Shown: positions 48,423-56,365 of the stretch, piece after piece
How positions within the stretch are numbered: position 1 is the stretch's first letter
Layout: every line of letters begins with the position of its first letter
From: Aeromicrobium phragmitis
GTDB taxonomy: Bacteria > Actinomycetota > Actinomycetes > Propionibacteriales > Nocardioidaceae
NCBI RefSeq assembly: GCF_003674095.1
Contig: NZ_RDBF01000015.1
Coordinates: 1 to 56,936 of the forward strand
Reading direction: 5' to 3'
DNA length: 56,936 nt
Program-made: the position numbers and the translations under genes
Notes under the pieces: generated by a model
The model's input: the letters and a program-made list of their open reading frames with translations, nothing else
Database searches by the model: none
Told to the model about the DNA's origin: nothing

Positions 48423-48584
48423 TCAGGCCTTGCCGAGGATCCGGTTGAGCTTGGTGTCGCACACCGGGCACGTGGCCTTGGCCATCTTGGTGCCCTTGTC
48501 GTTGACCTGGATCGTGCCGGTCGCCTCTCGCTTCTCCTTGCACTTCACGCAGTAGAACTCGCCGCTCCAGCCGTCGTCTGCCAT
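48423..48584 (-). CDS. DUF5679 zinc-ribbon small protein
   Basis: The 53-residue protein has two CxxC knuckles (EFYCVKCKEKREATG and KATCPVCDTKLNRILGK) and fits the DUF5679 family of tiny zinc-ribbon proteins seen across actinobacteria. The sequence between them (TIQVNDKGTKM) is a beta-hairpin. The function is unknown; the lysine-rich surface could bind RNA or DNA. AAGGAGAC lies upstream of the ATG at 48584, which sets the start. Positions 48,585-48,862 hold no gene I can support. Confidence 0.88.
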   Translation of the reverse strand: MADDGWSGEFYCVKCKEKREATGTIQVNDKGTKMAKATCPVCDTKLNRILGKA

Positions 48585-48862
48585 GACCGTCTCCTTGGGT
48601 GTGGGGTGGATCACGTTCAGCGTAGAGGCTGCGCGGCGGTTCCGTGGGGATTGAGGCAGCGAAGAACCCCCGGCGGCGCGCCTTCCCCTGCGGCCACCGG
48701 GGGTTCGTCTGGACCGAACGTAGGGCTCCGTGGGCCGGGCGTCAAGCCGGAGCCGAGAACGGGTTGTCCACGCCTGTGGACAACCTTGGGGAGAACCTGT
48801 GGGGATCGCCGAGGAAGCGTGTGGACGAGCGGTGGATACCCGCTCATGTCGGTGCCGCGCAC

Positions 48863-48868
48863 TACAGT
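48863..48868 (+). promoter_or_regulatory. -10 element (TACAGT) of the YgjP-like gene
   Basis: TACAGT lies 7 nt before the ATG at 48876. Confidence 0.45.
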
Positions 48869-48875
48869 CCGAGGC

Positions 48876-49382
48876 ATGAAGGACGCGCCCCGTATCGAGG
48901 TCCGCCGCAGTTCGCGCCGGCGGCGAACCGTTCAGGCGCGGCGCGAGGGCGACCGCACGATCGTCATGATCCCGGCGAGCATGAGCAAGGCCGAGGAGGA
49001 GCGCGTCGTGGGCGATCTCGTCGCCAAACTCGATGCCCGGGTCCAGCGGCGCCGTGCCCCGCAGGCCGACGACGACCTGATGTCCCGGGCGAGCGACCTC
49101 TCCGCGCGCTACCTCGCTGGCGCCGCCCGCCCGTCCTCGGTGCGGTGGGTCGGCAACCAGCACAAGCGATGGGGGTCGTGCAGCACCCACGACGGGTCGA
49201 TCCGCTTGTCCGACCGGCTGCGCCCGATGCCGGGCTACGTGGTCGACTACGTGCTGTTGCACGAGCTGGCTCACCTGCTGGAGGCGGATCACGGGCCGCG
49301 CTTCCAGCAACTGCTCAGCGGGTACGAGCGCCGGGAGCGGGCCGAGGGCTTTCTCGAAGCCGTGTCCTGGCAGTCGCGGTGA
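48876..49382 (+). CDS. YgjP/WLM-type zinc metallopeptidase
   Basis: The 168-residue protein has the catalytic HELAH motif in VDYVLLHELAHLLEADHGPR, preceded by RWVGNQHKRWGSCSTHDGSI. Together these are diagnostic of the YgjP-like gluzincin group (M48/DUF45). The N-terminus (RIEVRRSSRRRRTVQARREG) is strongly basic and matches the family's beta strand pair. A bacterial relative has been linked to UTP hydrolysis rather than proteolysis, so function is open. The ATG at 48876 has TACAGT 7 nt upstream and is preferred to an ATG at 48846. Its 3' 68 nt overlap the convergent Nudix gene. Confidence 0.85.
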   Translation: MKDAPRIEVRRSSRRRRTVQARREGDRTIVMIPASMSKAEEERVVGDLVAKLDARVQRRRAPQADDDLMSRASDLSARYLAGAARPSSVRWVGNQHKRWGSCSTHDGSIRLSDRLRPMPGYVVDYVLLHELAHLLEADHGPRFQQLLSGYERRERAEGFLEAVSWQSR

Positions 49383-49893
49383 GCGCTCGCACGGTGTCGT
49401 CGGTCTCGGCCGGCAGGTCCTCGACACTGAACCAGCGCACGTCGGTCGACTCCTCGGAGACGATCAGCTCGGTTCCCGACGGCACGACCGCGAGGTACTG
49501 CACGTCGAGGTGGTGAGCGGGGCGCACCGGGCCGCAGGGCACCTCGTGCCGCGACAGCAGCAGCGGCTGCGGGTCGAGGTCGAACTCGGCGATGCCCGAT
49601 TCCTCCCGGGTCTCGCGCCTCGCGGCACCGGCCAGGGTCGCGTCGTCACGCTCGCAGTGGCCCCCGAACTGCAGCCATCGGCCGAGCTTGCGGTGCAGCG
49701 TCAACCCGACGTGGCGCGCGTCGTCGGACAGCACGATGGCGCTGGCGGTCAGATGGTCGGGGTGGCACGAGCGCCACATCGCGTCCGGGTGGCTTGCCAG
49801 GTGAGCGAGGTACTGCTCCCGGAGCGACTCCTGCGCGGCGTCGGGTGCTCGCCAGTCGGCCAGCACCCGACGGGCGTCGTCGTGCAGCGTCAC
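49315..49893 (-). CDS. Nudix hydrolase
   Basis: The 192-residue protein has a Nudix region GRWLQFGGHCERDDATLAGA followed by ARRETREESGI, a one-residue-longer variant of the consensus common in the GGHxE group. It is preceded by TASAIVLSDDARHVGLTLHR and followed by HHLDVQYLAVVPSGTELIVS. The N-terminal ~50 residues are helical. The substrate is unknown. It starts at a GTG overlapping the stop of the zincin gene (GTGA), so it is co-translated with it. Its last 20 or so residues are encoded antisense to the YgjP-like gene. Confidence 0.85.
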   Translation of the reverse strand: MTLHDDARRVLADWRAPDAAQESLREQYLAHLASHPDAMWRSCHPDHLTASAIVLSDDARHVGLTLHRKLGRWLQFGGHCERDDATLAGAARRETREESGIAEFDLDPQPLLLSRHEVPCGPVRPAHHLDVQYLAVVPSGTELIVSEESTDVRWFSVEDLPAETDDTVRALTATARTRLRESPRPAPGARTR

Positions 49894-51194
49894 TGCTGCT
49901 GGTCGTCGTCGCCGCGGGACGCCTCGTCCTCGAGCAGCTTGCCGAGCGCCGCGTCGAACTCGTCGTCGGTGATCTGTCCGGTCTCGCCGTGGCGCTCGCT
50001 GTAGCCCAGGGGGTCGTCCAGATCCTCGCTCGTCGGTAGCAGGTCCGGATGGCTCCACACGCGGTCGCGGGCCTCGCTGCCCTCGCGGTCGCGCAGTGCC
50101 GAGAAGAGGTTGGCGGCATCGCGCAGCCGGCGGGGTCGCAACTCGAGTCCGACGAGCGCGGCGAACGTCTGCTCGGCCGGTCCGGCGGTCGCTCGGCGAC
50201 GGCGCATCGCCTCGGCGAGAGCCACGGCGGCGGGCATCGTCTCCGCGGTCGCCTGGGCGACGACCTCGTCGACCCAGCCCTCGGCCAGCGCGAGCAACAG
50301 CTCGAGCCGGTTCTTGGCGTGCTGCTGCTCCGGGGTGACCTCAGGCTCGAAGAGACCGCCCTCCAGTGCCTCCTGGATCGCCTCGGGGCGGCTGGGATCG
50401 ATCGAGCGCATCTTCTCCTCGATCGCGCTGGCGTCGATGCGCGAGCCGCGGCCGAACTCCTCGATCGCGGCGACGATCGCGCTGCGGAGCCACGGGGCGT
50501 AGGCGTAGAGGCGCTGGTACGCGCACTCGCGCAGCGCCACGTACAGGAGGACGTCGGCCTCGGTGTGCTCGAAGCCCTCGGCGAAGGTGGTGACGTTGTG
50601 CGGCAGGACCGCCGCGACGCCCTGGGGGCCGAGCGGGAGGCCGATGTCGGTCGAGGACAGCACCTCGGTGGCGAGACTGGCGATGCCCTGGCCGATCTGC
50701 TGGCCGAACATCGCGCCACCGGCCTGCGAGATCATCGCGACGAACGGCCCGGCGAGCGCCTTGGCCTCGGCGGGCAGCGCCTCACCCATCGACGAGACGA
50801 CGTTGGCGGCGATGGGCTCGACGAGCACCTGCCACTGCGGCATGGTCTGCTCGATCCACTCCGCCCGGCTCCATGCGGTGCTCGAACTGACGCCGCTCGG
50901 CAACTCGGTAGCGCGGTCCAGCCACATCTCGGCCAGGCGCACCGCGTCGTCGATGGCGCCGCGCTTTCCGGTCTGCGGCGACGGGTCGGGGCCGCTGGCC
51001 GCGAGCGTCTGGCGTGCGATGTCGGTCGCAAGGCGGTAGTTCACCGCCCCTTCGTGCGGCTCGAACATGGACTGCATCTGCGAGAGGAGCGCGGACAGAT
51101 CGAACTGCCCACCGCCCATCTGGCCGAACAGATGCTCCAGGGGCGTGCCCTTGAACGGGTTCTCCGGTTCTTCGCGGGGTTCGTCGCCAGCCAT
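49890..51194 (-). CDS. Zincin-like (DUF2342, Rv3195-like) putative metalloprotease/hydrolase
   Basis: The 434-residue protein is a member of the actinobacterial DUF2342 family, often annotated as a zinc-dependent metalloprotease or a coenzyme F420-associated protein. It begins with NPFKGTPLEHLFGQMGGGQF, contains the conserved Gly-rich LVEPIAANVVSSMGEALPAE region, and in the centre ALRECAYQRLYAYAPWLRSA preceded by TTFAEGFEHTEADVLLYVAL, which includes the likely metal-ligand histidine and glutamates. The C-terminus is acidic. TAGTCT lies 6 nt before the ATG. Its biochemical activity has not been settled for the family. Confidence 0.85.
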   Translation of the reverse strand: MAGDEPREEPENPFKGTPLEHLFGQMGGGQFDLSALLSQMQSMFEPHEGAVNYRLATDIARQTLAASGPDPSPQTGKRGAIDDAVRLAEMWLDRATELPSGVSSSTAWSRAEWIEQTMPQWQVLVEPIAANVVSSMGEALPAEAKALAGPFVAMISQAGGAMFGQQIGQGIASLATEVLSSTDIGLPLGPQGVAAVLPHNVTTFAEGFEHTEADVLLYVALRECAYQRLYAYAPWLRSAIVAAIEEFGRGSRIDASAIEEKMRSIDPSRPEAIQEALEGGLFEPEVTPEQQHAKNRLELLLALAEGWVDEVVAQATAETMPAAVALAEAMRRRRATAGPAEQTFAALVGLELRPRRLRDAANLFSALRDREGSEARDRVWSHPDLLPTSEDLDDPLGYSERHGETGQITDDEFDAALGKLLEDEASRGDDDQQQ

Positions 51195-51200
51195 GGGTCA

Positions 51201-51206
51201 AGACTA
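51201..51206 (-). promoter_or_regulatory. -10 element (TAGTCT) of the DUF2342 - Nudix operon
   Basis: TAGTCT on the minus strand lies 6 nt before the ATG at 51194. Confidence 0.45.
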
Positions 51207-51244
51207 GGCCGTGTCGCCAATCGATTCTGCTTCGCGCGGGTGTC

Positions 51245-51250
51245 TAGGCT
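51245..51250 (+). promoter_or_regulatory. -10 element (TAGGCT) of the PDZ-protease transcript
   Basis: TAGGCT lies 6 nt before a GTG at 51257 that begins a 9-codon frame ending in ATGA at the PDZ-protease start. Confidence 0.45.
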
Positions 51251-51256
51251 GCGGGG

Positions 51257-51286
51257 GTGACGACGACGCGGAAGAGCACGCGATGA
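51257..51286 (+). CDS. Candidate leaderless upstream ORF coupled to the PDZ protease gene
   Basis: The frame reads Val-Thr-Thr-Thr-Arg-Lys-Ser-Thr-Arg-stop. The GTG lies 6 nt after a TAGGCT -10, so it would be the 5' end of the mRNA. Its TGA overlaps the protease ATG at 51283 (ATGA). A leaderless ribosome could translate these nine codons and re-initiate directly. It could equally be chance. Confidence 0.35.
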   Translation: MTTTRKSTR

Positions 51287-52335
51287 GCCGCCGGACGGGC
51301 ACGTTGACCGTGACCGGCGTCGCGCTCGTGGTGGTGTCCTGCTTGGTGTTCATCCTCCCGGTGCCGTACTCGACGATGCGCCCGGGACCGTCCTTCGACA
51401 CCCTCAGCACGCTCGACGGGCAGCCGCTGCTCACCTTCGGCGAAGGCGTGGAGACCTACGAGACCGACGGCGAACTGGCCTTCACGACCGTCTCGGTGTC
51501 GCGTGCCGAGACCGAGATCGCGCTTCCCGCCGCGCTTGAGGCCTGGTGGGACAAGGACGTCGATCTCGTGCCGCACGACTTCCTCTATCCCAACAACGAG
51601 ACCAACGAGGACGCGAGCCAGCAGGGGGCCGCGCAGCTGAGCTCCTCCCAGGACGCCTCGCGCGTCGCCGCGCTTCGCGCCCTCGGGATGGACGTTCCCG
51701 AGACCGTGACCGTCCGCTCCGTCGTCGAGGACTCACCCGCCGACGGCGTCCTGGAGGAGGGCGACCGCATCCTCGCCGTCGACGGCGAGCAGGTCGCCGA
51801 CCAGCAGCAGGTCGCCGACACGATCGGTGCCCTCGAACCCGGCGACGAGGTGCGACTGGAGATCGAGCGCGAGGGAGCCGCCCAGCAGGTGACGGTCGGC
51901 ACTGTCCCGGCCGAGGACGACCCTGAGCGGGCCCGCGTCGGCATCGTCGTCGGCATCGGATTCGCCTTCCCGATCGAGATCGAGAACCACATCGGCGACC
52001 GCGTCGGGGGACCGAGCGCCGGATTGATGTTCGCCCTCGCCATCTATGACAAGCTGACCCCCGGCGCGCTGACCGGCGGCCTGTCCGTCGCCGGCACCGG
52101 CACCATCACCCCCGACGGGGAGGTGGGGCCGATCGGCGGCATCACGCAGAAGATCGCCGGCGCCGAAGACGGGGGAGCGAGTGTCTTCCTCGTGCCGAGC
52201 GCCAACTGCGACGAGGCGGCCACCGCCGACACCTCCATGACCCTCGTCGAGATCGAGACCATGCAGCAGGCGGTCGACGCCATCGAGCTGCTCGCCGAGA
52301 ATCCGGAAGCCGAGGTCCCCACATGCTCGAAGTAG
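51283..52335 (+). CDS. PDZ-domain Lon-type serine protease, membrane-anchored (Rv3194c/YlbL-like)
   Basis: The 350-residue protein has an N-terminal signal anchor (GTLTVTGVALVVVSCLVFIL), a PDZ domain (about 145-215, with VRSVVEDSPADGVLEEGDRI) and a C-terminal Lon-like proteolytic domain. The Ser/Lys dyad is in GDRVGGPSAGLMFALAIYD and GGITQKIAGAEDGG. It faces outside and probably trims or degrades membrane or secreted proteins. It starts in an ATGA overlap with the short upstream frame and overlaps the PPA1309 gene by 13 nt. The order protease-PPA1309-UPF0182 is conserved in relatives. Confidence 0.9.
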   Translation: MSRRTGTLTVTGVALVVVSCLVFILPVPYSTMRPGPSFDTLSTLDGQPLLTFGEGVETYETDGELAFTTVSVSRAETEIALPAALEAWWDKDVDLVPHDFLYPNNETNEDASQQGAAQLSSSQDASRVAALRALGMDVPETVTVRSVVEDSPADGVLEEGDRILAVDGEQVADQQQVADTIGALEPGDEVRLEIEREGAAQQVTVGTVPAEDDPERARVGIVVGIGFAFPIEIENHIGDRVGGPSAGLMFALAIYDKLTPGALTGGLSVAGTGTITPDGEVGPIGGITQKIAGAEDGGASVFLVPSANCDEAATADTSMTLVEIETMQQAVDAIELLAENPEAEVPTCSK

Positions 52336-52835
52336 CCCCCGACTCCCCGCTGCGTCAGGCGACGCTCGAGGTGGAGCGGCACGTCGCCGACAGCGGCTGG
52401 GACCAGCCCCCGCGCCTGTTCGCGCTGGTGCACACGGCCGAACTCCTCGCCGCCCAGCCGGACCTCGCGGACCAGTTGGGCGACCCCGACGGCTACACCC
52501 CCGTCGAGCAGGACGGCGTGCCGGCCGATCGCACCGTGGAGGATGTGCTCCCGACGCTGATGTGGCCCGACACCGTGCACGGCTGCGCGGTCGCGGTCGA
52601 GCGGGTCATGCTGCCTCCGTCCGCGCAGGCCGGCCTCCCCGAGGACCCCGACGAGCTCCTGCGCGCCGTCGCCGAGCACCCCGAACGTCAGGAGGTGCGG
52701 ATCGTCGCCGCAGTCCTGCGCGACGGCAGCGCCCACACGACCGTCCGCGGCCGCGAGCCGGAGGACGCGCCGCTGCTCGAGGGTCCCGATCTCGTGCCCG
52801 GGCTGGTCGAGTTGCTGAACGCGAGCATGTCGTGA
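52323..52835 (+). CDS. PPA1309-family protein
   Basis: The 170-residue soluble protein matches the PPA1309 family, found next to UPF0182 in Propionibacteriales and relatives. It opens LEVAPDSPLRQATLEVERHV, continues WDQPPRLFALVHTAELLAAQ, has VLPTLMWPDTVHGCAVAVER with a conserved Trp-Pro, and ends EVRIVAAVLRDGSAHTTVRG then LVELLNAS. No catalytic motif can be named. Its ATG lies inside the 3' end of the protease gene (13-nt overlap), so the two are coupled. The function is unknown. Confidence 0.85.
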   Translation: MLEVAPDSPLRQATLEVERHVADSGWDQPPRLFALVHTAELLAAQPDLADQLGDPDGYTPVEQDGVPADRTVEDVLPTLMWPDTVHGCAVAVERVMLPPSAQAGLPEDPDELLRAVAEHPERQEVRIVAAVLRDGSAHTTVRGREPEDAPLLEGPDLVPGLVELLNASMS

Positions 52836-52900
52836 TTGGGGTCACTCGATAGGCTTAGGCCTGCCATCGGCCATGCCGGCGACATGACCCAGGAGAACTG

Positions 52901-55810
52901 TTGAGCGACATCTTCGGAGCCCCCCGTCCGCAACCGGCCGCTCCGCCGCCCGACCGACGTCGTCGCGTGCTCGTGCCGACCCTCATCACCCTCGCCGCGC
53001 TGGTCGTGCTGGGTTCGGTGTTCACCAACGTCTGGACCAACCGGCTCTGGTTCCGGTCGGTCGACTTCTCCGACGTCTACAGCACGGTGATCTGGACCCG
53101 GGTCGGACTGTTCGCGGCCTTCGCCGTCGTGTTCGCGCTGTTCGTCGCGCTCAACCTGTTCCTGGCGTACCGCACGCGAGCCGAACCGCATCTGCTGCGT
53201 CGCGACGATCCCGCCGCGCGGTACCGCTTCGCGCTGACGCCGGTCCGCAAGGCCGCGTTCATCGTCGTCGCGGTCATCCTCGGCATTTTCGCCGGCGTCG
53301 TGGGCCAGTCCCGCTGGGAGACCTTCCAGCAGTGGTGGCACGGCACTGACTACGGCACCGAGGACCCGCACTTCGGCATCGACCACGGCTTCTACGTCTT
53401 CGATCTGCCGTGGCTGTCGTTCATCGCCTCGTTCGCCTTCACCATGGTGGTCATCACGATCGTCGTGACGGCGTTCGTGCAGTACGTCTACGGCGGCATC
53501 CGGTTCGCCGGGCGCGGGCTCAGCTTCACCCGCGGCGCCCAGATCCAGATCGCGGTGCTCGCGGGCGTCGCCGTCCTCATCAAGGCATTCCAGTACTGGC
53601 TCGATCGCTTCAACCTGCTGGTCGGTGCCGGCGGAGTTGTCGACGGTGCCACCTACACCGACGCCAACGCGCGCATCCCGAGCAAGAACATCATGATCGC
53701 GGTCGCCATCATCTGCGCGCTGCTGTTCTTCTCCACGATCATCGCCCGCAGCTGGACCCTCCCGGCGATCGGTCTGGGCGGACTCATCCTCTCCTCGGTG
53801 CTCATCGGCGGGCTGTGGCCGGCGTTCATGCAGCAGTTCCAGGTCAGCCCGTCCGAGGCGGACCGCGAGGAGTCGTACATCGCGCGCAACATCGAAGCCA
53901 CCCGCGACGCCTACGGGGTCAGTGACGTCGAGACGCGGCCGTACTCGGCGGCCACCGAGCTCTCGCCCGAGGAGCTCAACGCGAGCGCCGAGTCGCGCGT
54001 CAGCTCGCGACTCATCGACCCGACTCTCGTGTCGCCGGCCTTCCAGCAGCTGCAGCAGGTGCGCGGTTACTACACCGTCAACGAGACACTCGACGTCGAC
54101 CGCTACCGCTTCGACGGCGAGGACCAGCCGCGCGACGTCATCATCGCCGCTCGCGAGGTCGATCTCGACGGTCTGCAGAGTTCACAGCGCACCTGGTCGA
54201 ACGACCACACGGTCTACACGCACGGGTACGGCGTCATCGCGGCCTACGGCAACGAACGCGGGCCGCAGGGCGAGCCGGTGTGGGCCGCCCGCGACATCCC
54301 GCCGACCGGCGAATTCGAGTTCGACGTGCCGCCGCGCATCTACTTCGGAGAGAAGTCGCCCGAGTACTCCATCGTCGGCCGTCCCGAGGGTGCCGAGCCG
54401 ATCGAGGTCGACATCCCGCGCGGTGCCGGCGGCGACTCGGACGATCCGGAGAACGCCACCGCCAACACCTACGACGGCGAGGGCGGCGTTCCGGTGGGCA
54501 ACATGTTCAACAAGGTGCTTTACGCGCTGAAGTTCGCCGAGCCCAACATCGTGCTGTCGGACCGCGTCAACGAGGAGTCCAAGATCCTCTACGACCGTCA
54601 CCCGCGCGATCGCGTCCAGAAGGTCGCTCCGTGGCTGACCGTCGACGGCGACATCTACCCGGCCGTCGTGGACGGACGCGTCGTGTGGATCGTCGACGGC
54701 TACACGACGAGCAACAGCTACCCGTACAGCCAGCACCGCTCGCTGCGTGAGGCCACCTCGGACACCCTGACGCAGACCGCGGCGCAGATGGCGCTGCCGA
54801 CCGACCAGGTCAACTACATGCGCAACTCGGTCAAGGCGGTCGTCGACGCGTACGACGGCACGGTCGACCTCTACCAGTGGGACGAGGAGGACCCGGTCCT
54901 CAAGACGTGGATGAAGGTCTTCCCCGACTCGGTCCAGCCCAAGAGCGAGATCTCCGAGGGCCTTCTGGAGCACCTGCGTTACCCGGTGGACCTGTTCAAG
55001 GTCCAGCGCGACATCCTCACCCGGTACCACGTCACCGACGCCCAGACGTTCTACGAGGACGGCGAGCGCTGGCGTGTGCCGGAGGACCCGTCCAACAACC
55101 AGGGTGCGTTGCAGCCGCCGTACTACCTGACCATGAGCCGGCCGGATCAGGAGACGCCGCAGTTCTCGCTGACCAGCGTCTACCTGCCCAACAACCGGCA
55201 GAACCTCGCCGGGTTCATGTCGGTGAACTCCGAGGCCTCGGATCAGGAGAACTACGGCAAGCTGCAGATCCTGGAGTTGCCCAGTGAGACGCGCGTGGGC
55301 GGTCCCAACCAGATCGCGGCGCAGATCCAGGCCGACAACCAGGTCACGCAGACGCTGCTGCCGTTCGAGCAGGCCACGAACGCCCGCATTCTGCGGGGCA
55401 ACCTGCTGACGCTGCCGGTCGGCGGAGCCCTGCTGTACGTGCAGCCGGTGTACATCCAGCGCTCGGTCGAAGAGGGCTCGTACCCGGTGCTGCAGTACAT
55501 CATCGCGTCGTTCGGCGAGGACGTCGGCATCGGTTCGACGCTCGATGAGGCGCTGCGTGCGGCCCTCGGCCTCGAGGAAGGTGCGGCACCGCCGCCCGAG
55601 GAGGAGGTCGAGGCTCCGCCGGAGGAGGGCGAAGGCGACGAGCCCGCCGAGGCGCAGACACCCGAGGAGCTTCTGCAGCGGGCCTCGGACCTGTACAGCC
55701 AGGCACAGGAAGCGCTGCAAGACGGCGACCTCGCCACGTACCAGCGGCGGATCAACGAGATGGCCGACGCCATCGAGCAGGCCGAGCAACAGCTGGGTGG
55801 AGGCTCCTGA
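52901..55810 (+). CDS. UPF0182 family large membrane protein (Rv3193c-like)
   Basis: The 969-residue protein has an N-terminal hydrophobic region with about seven helices (for example LITLAALVVLGSVFTNVWTN and VAIICALLFFSTIIARSWTL). A very large extracytoplasmic domain (about 310-900) follows, with conserved stretches such as YFVEF-like GEKSPEYSIVGRPEGAEPIE and TVDGDIYPAVVDGRVVWIVD. The C-terminal tail is rich in Glu, Pro and Ala (about 895-930) and ends in a coiled helix. The start is a TTG preceded by AGGAG. The family is nearly universal in actinobacteria yet its role is unknown. Nothing here suggests a break. Confidence 0.9.
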   Translation: MSDIFGAPRPQPAAPPPDRRRRVLVPTLITLAALVVLGSVFTNVWTNRLWFRSVDFSDVYSTVIWTRVGLFAAFAVVFALFVALNLFLAYRTRAEPHLLRRDDPAARYRFALTPVRKAAFIVVAVILGIFAGVVGQSRWETFQQWWHGTDYGTEDPHFGIDHGFYVFDLPWLSFIASFAFTMVVITIVVTAFVQYVYGGIRFAGRGLSFTRGAQIQIAVLAGVAVLIKAFQYWLDRFNLLVGAGGVVDGATYTDANARIPSKNIMIAVAIICALLFFSTIIARSWTLPAIGLGGLILSSVLIGGLWPAFMQQFQVSPSEADREESYIARNIEATRDAYGVSDVETRPYSAATELSPEELNASAESRVSSRLIDPTLVSPAFQQLQQVRGYYTVNETLDVDRYRFDGEDQPRDVIIAAREVDLDGLQSSQRTWSNDHTVYTHGYGVIAAYGNERGPQGEPVWAARDIPPTGEFEFDVPPRIYFGEKSPEYSIVGRPEGAEPIEVDIPRGAGGDSDDPENATANTYDGEGGVPVGNMFNKVLYALKFAEPNIVLSDRVNEESKILYDRHPRDRVQKVAPWLTVDGDIYPAVVDGRVVWIVDGYTTSNSYPYSQHRSLREATSDTLTQTAAQMALPTDQVNYMRNSVKAVVDAYDGTVDLYQWDEEDPVLKTWMKVFPDSVQPKSEISEGLLEHLRYPVDLFKVQRDILTRYHVTDAQTFYEDGERWRVPEDPSNNQGALQPPYYLTMSRPDQETPQFSLTSVYLPNNRQNLAGFMSVNSEASDQENYGKLQILELPSETRVGGPNQIAAQIQADNQVTQTLLPFEQATNARILRGNLLTLPVGGALLYVQPVYIQRSVEEGSYPVLQYIIASFGEDVGIGSTLDEALRAALGLEEGAAPPPEEEVEAPPEEGEGDEPAEAQTPEELLQRASDLYSQAQEALQDGDLATYQRRINEMADAIEQAEQQLGGGS

Positions 55811-55813
55811 CCC

Positions 55814-56365
55814 ATGTGGGTCGACGACGTCATGAGGGAGGTGCCGCGTGAGCGGTTCCTCCCTCATGACGTCGTCGGTCAGGCCGACATCGACGCCCCG
55901 GTCTCGATCGGTCACGGCATGACCAACTCGCAACCGCGAACCGTCGCGGACATGCTCAAGCTGCTCGACCCGCAGCCCGGCGACCGGGTGCTCGACGTCG
56001 GAAGCGGGTCCGGCTGGACCACCGCGTTGCTCGCCTACCGCGTCGGACCCGAGGGCTCGGTCATCGGCGTCGAGATCGTGCCCGAACTCGTGCAGATGGG
56101 GCGCGAGAACGTGACCGAAGCCAACGCCCGCATCGAACAGGCCGGTGACGAGCTCGGCTGGCCCGAGGAAGCGCCGTACGACCGCATCCTCGTCTCCGCC
56201 TCCGCGCGCCGGCTCCCCGATGCGCTCGTCGGCCAGCTCTCACCCGAGGGCGGGGTGCTCGTGGTTCCCGTTGGCGCCGCCATGACACGCGTCGTCCGAG
56301 AGGGATACGAACGCACGGTCACCCGCCACGGCGTCTACAACTTCGTGCCGCTTCAGGAGTCTTGA
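55814..56365 (+). CDS. Protein-L-isoaspartate O-methyltransferase-like SAM methyltransferase
   Basis: The 183-residue protein has the PCMT layout: VMREVPRERFLPHDVVGQAD, the substrate loop SIGHGMTNSQPRTVADMLKL, and SAM motif I RVLDVGSGSGWTTALLAYR. The post-I acidic GVEIVPELVQMG is followed by DRILVSASARRLPDALVGQL and GGVLVVPVG. Repair of isoaspartyl damage is the family role; the substrate here is not proven. It follows UPF0182 by 3 nt and its ATG has no independent promoter. Codons 3-22 contain a 20-bp perfect inverted repeat that could hide or regulate the start region. Its end overlaps the convergent YbaK gene by 13 nt. Confidence 0.85.
   Translation: MWVDDVMREVPRERFLPHDVVGQADIDAPVSIGHGMTNSQPRTVADMLKLLDPQPGDRVLDVGSGSGWTTALLAYRVGPEGSVIGVEIVPELVQMGRENVTEANARIEQAGDELGWPEEAPYDRILVSASARRLPDALVGQLSPEGGVLVVPVGAAMTRVVREGYERTVTRHGVYNFVPLQES
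55822..55877 (+). other. Long near-perfect RNA hairpin inside the PCMT-like gene
   Basis: CGACGACGTCATGAGGGAGG at 55822-55841 is perfectly complementary to 55858-55877. Inside the loop, CCGC (44-47) pairs with GCGG (52-55) after a U-U mismatch and a G-U pair, leaving a GUGA tetraloop at 55848-55851. This gives about 25 pairs. It is in-frame coding sequence and lies 12-67 nt after the UPF0182 stop. Confidence 0.8.

Noticed and set aside
47585..48584. A thiazole/oxazole peptide (TOMM) biosynthetic cluster
   Set aside because: Only one leader-binding-like protein is present; the 53-residue neighbour is a zinc ribbon with its own conservation, not a precursor peptide, and there is no YcaO.
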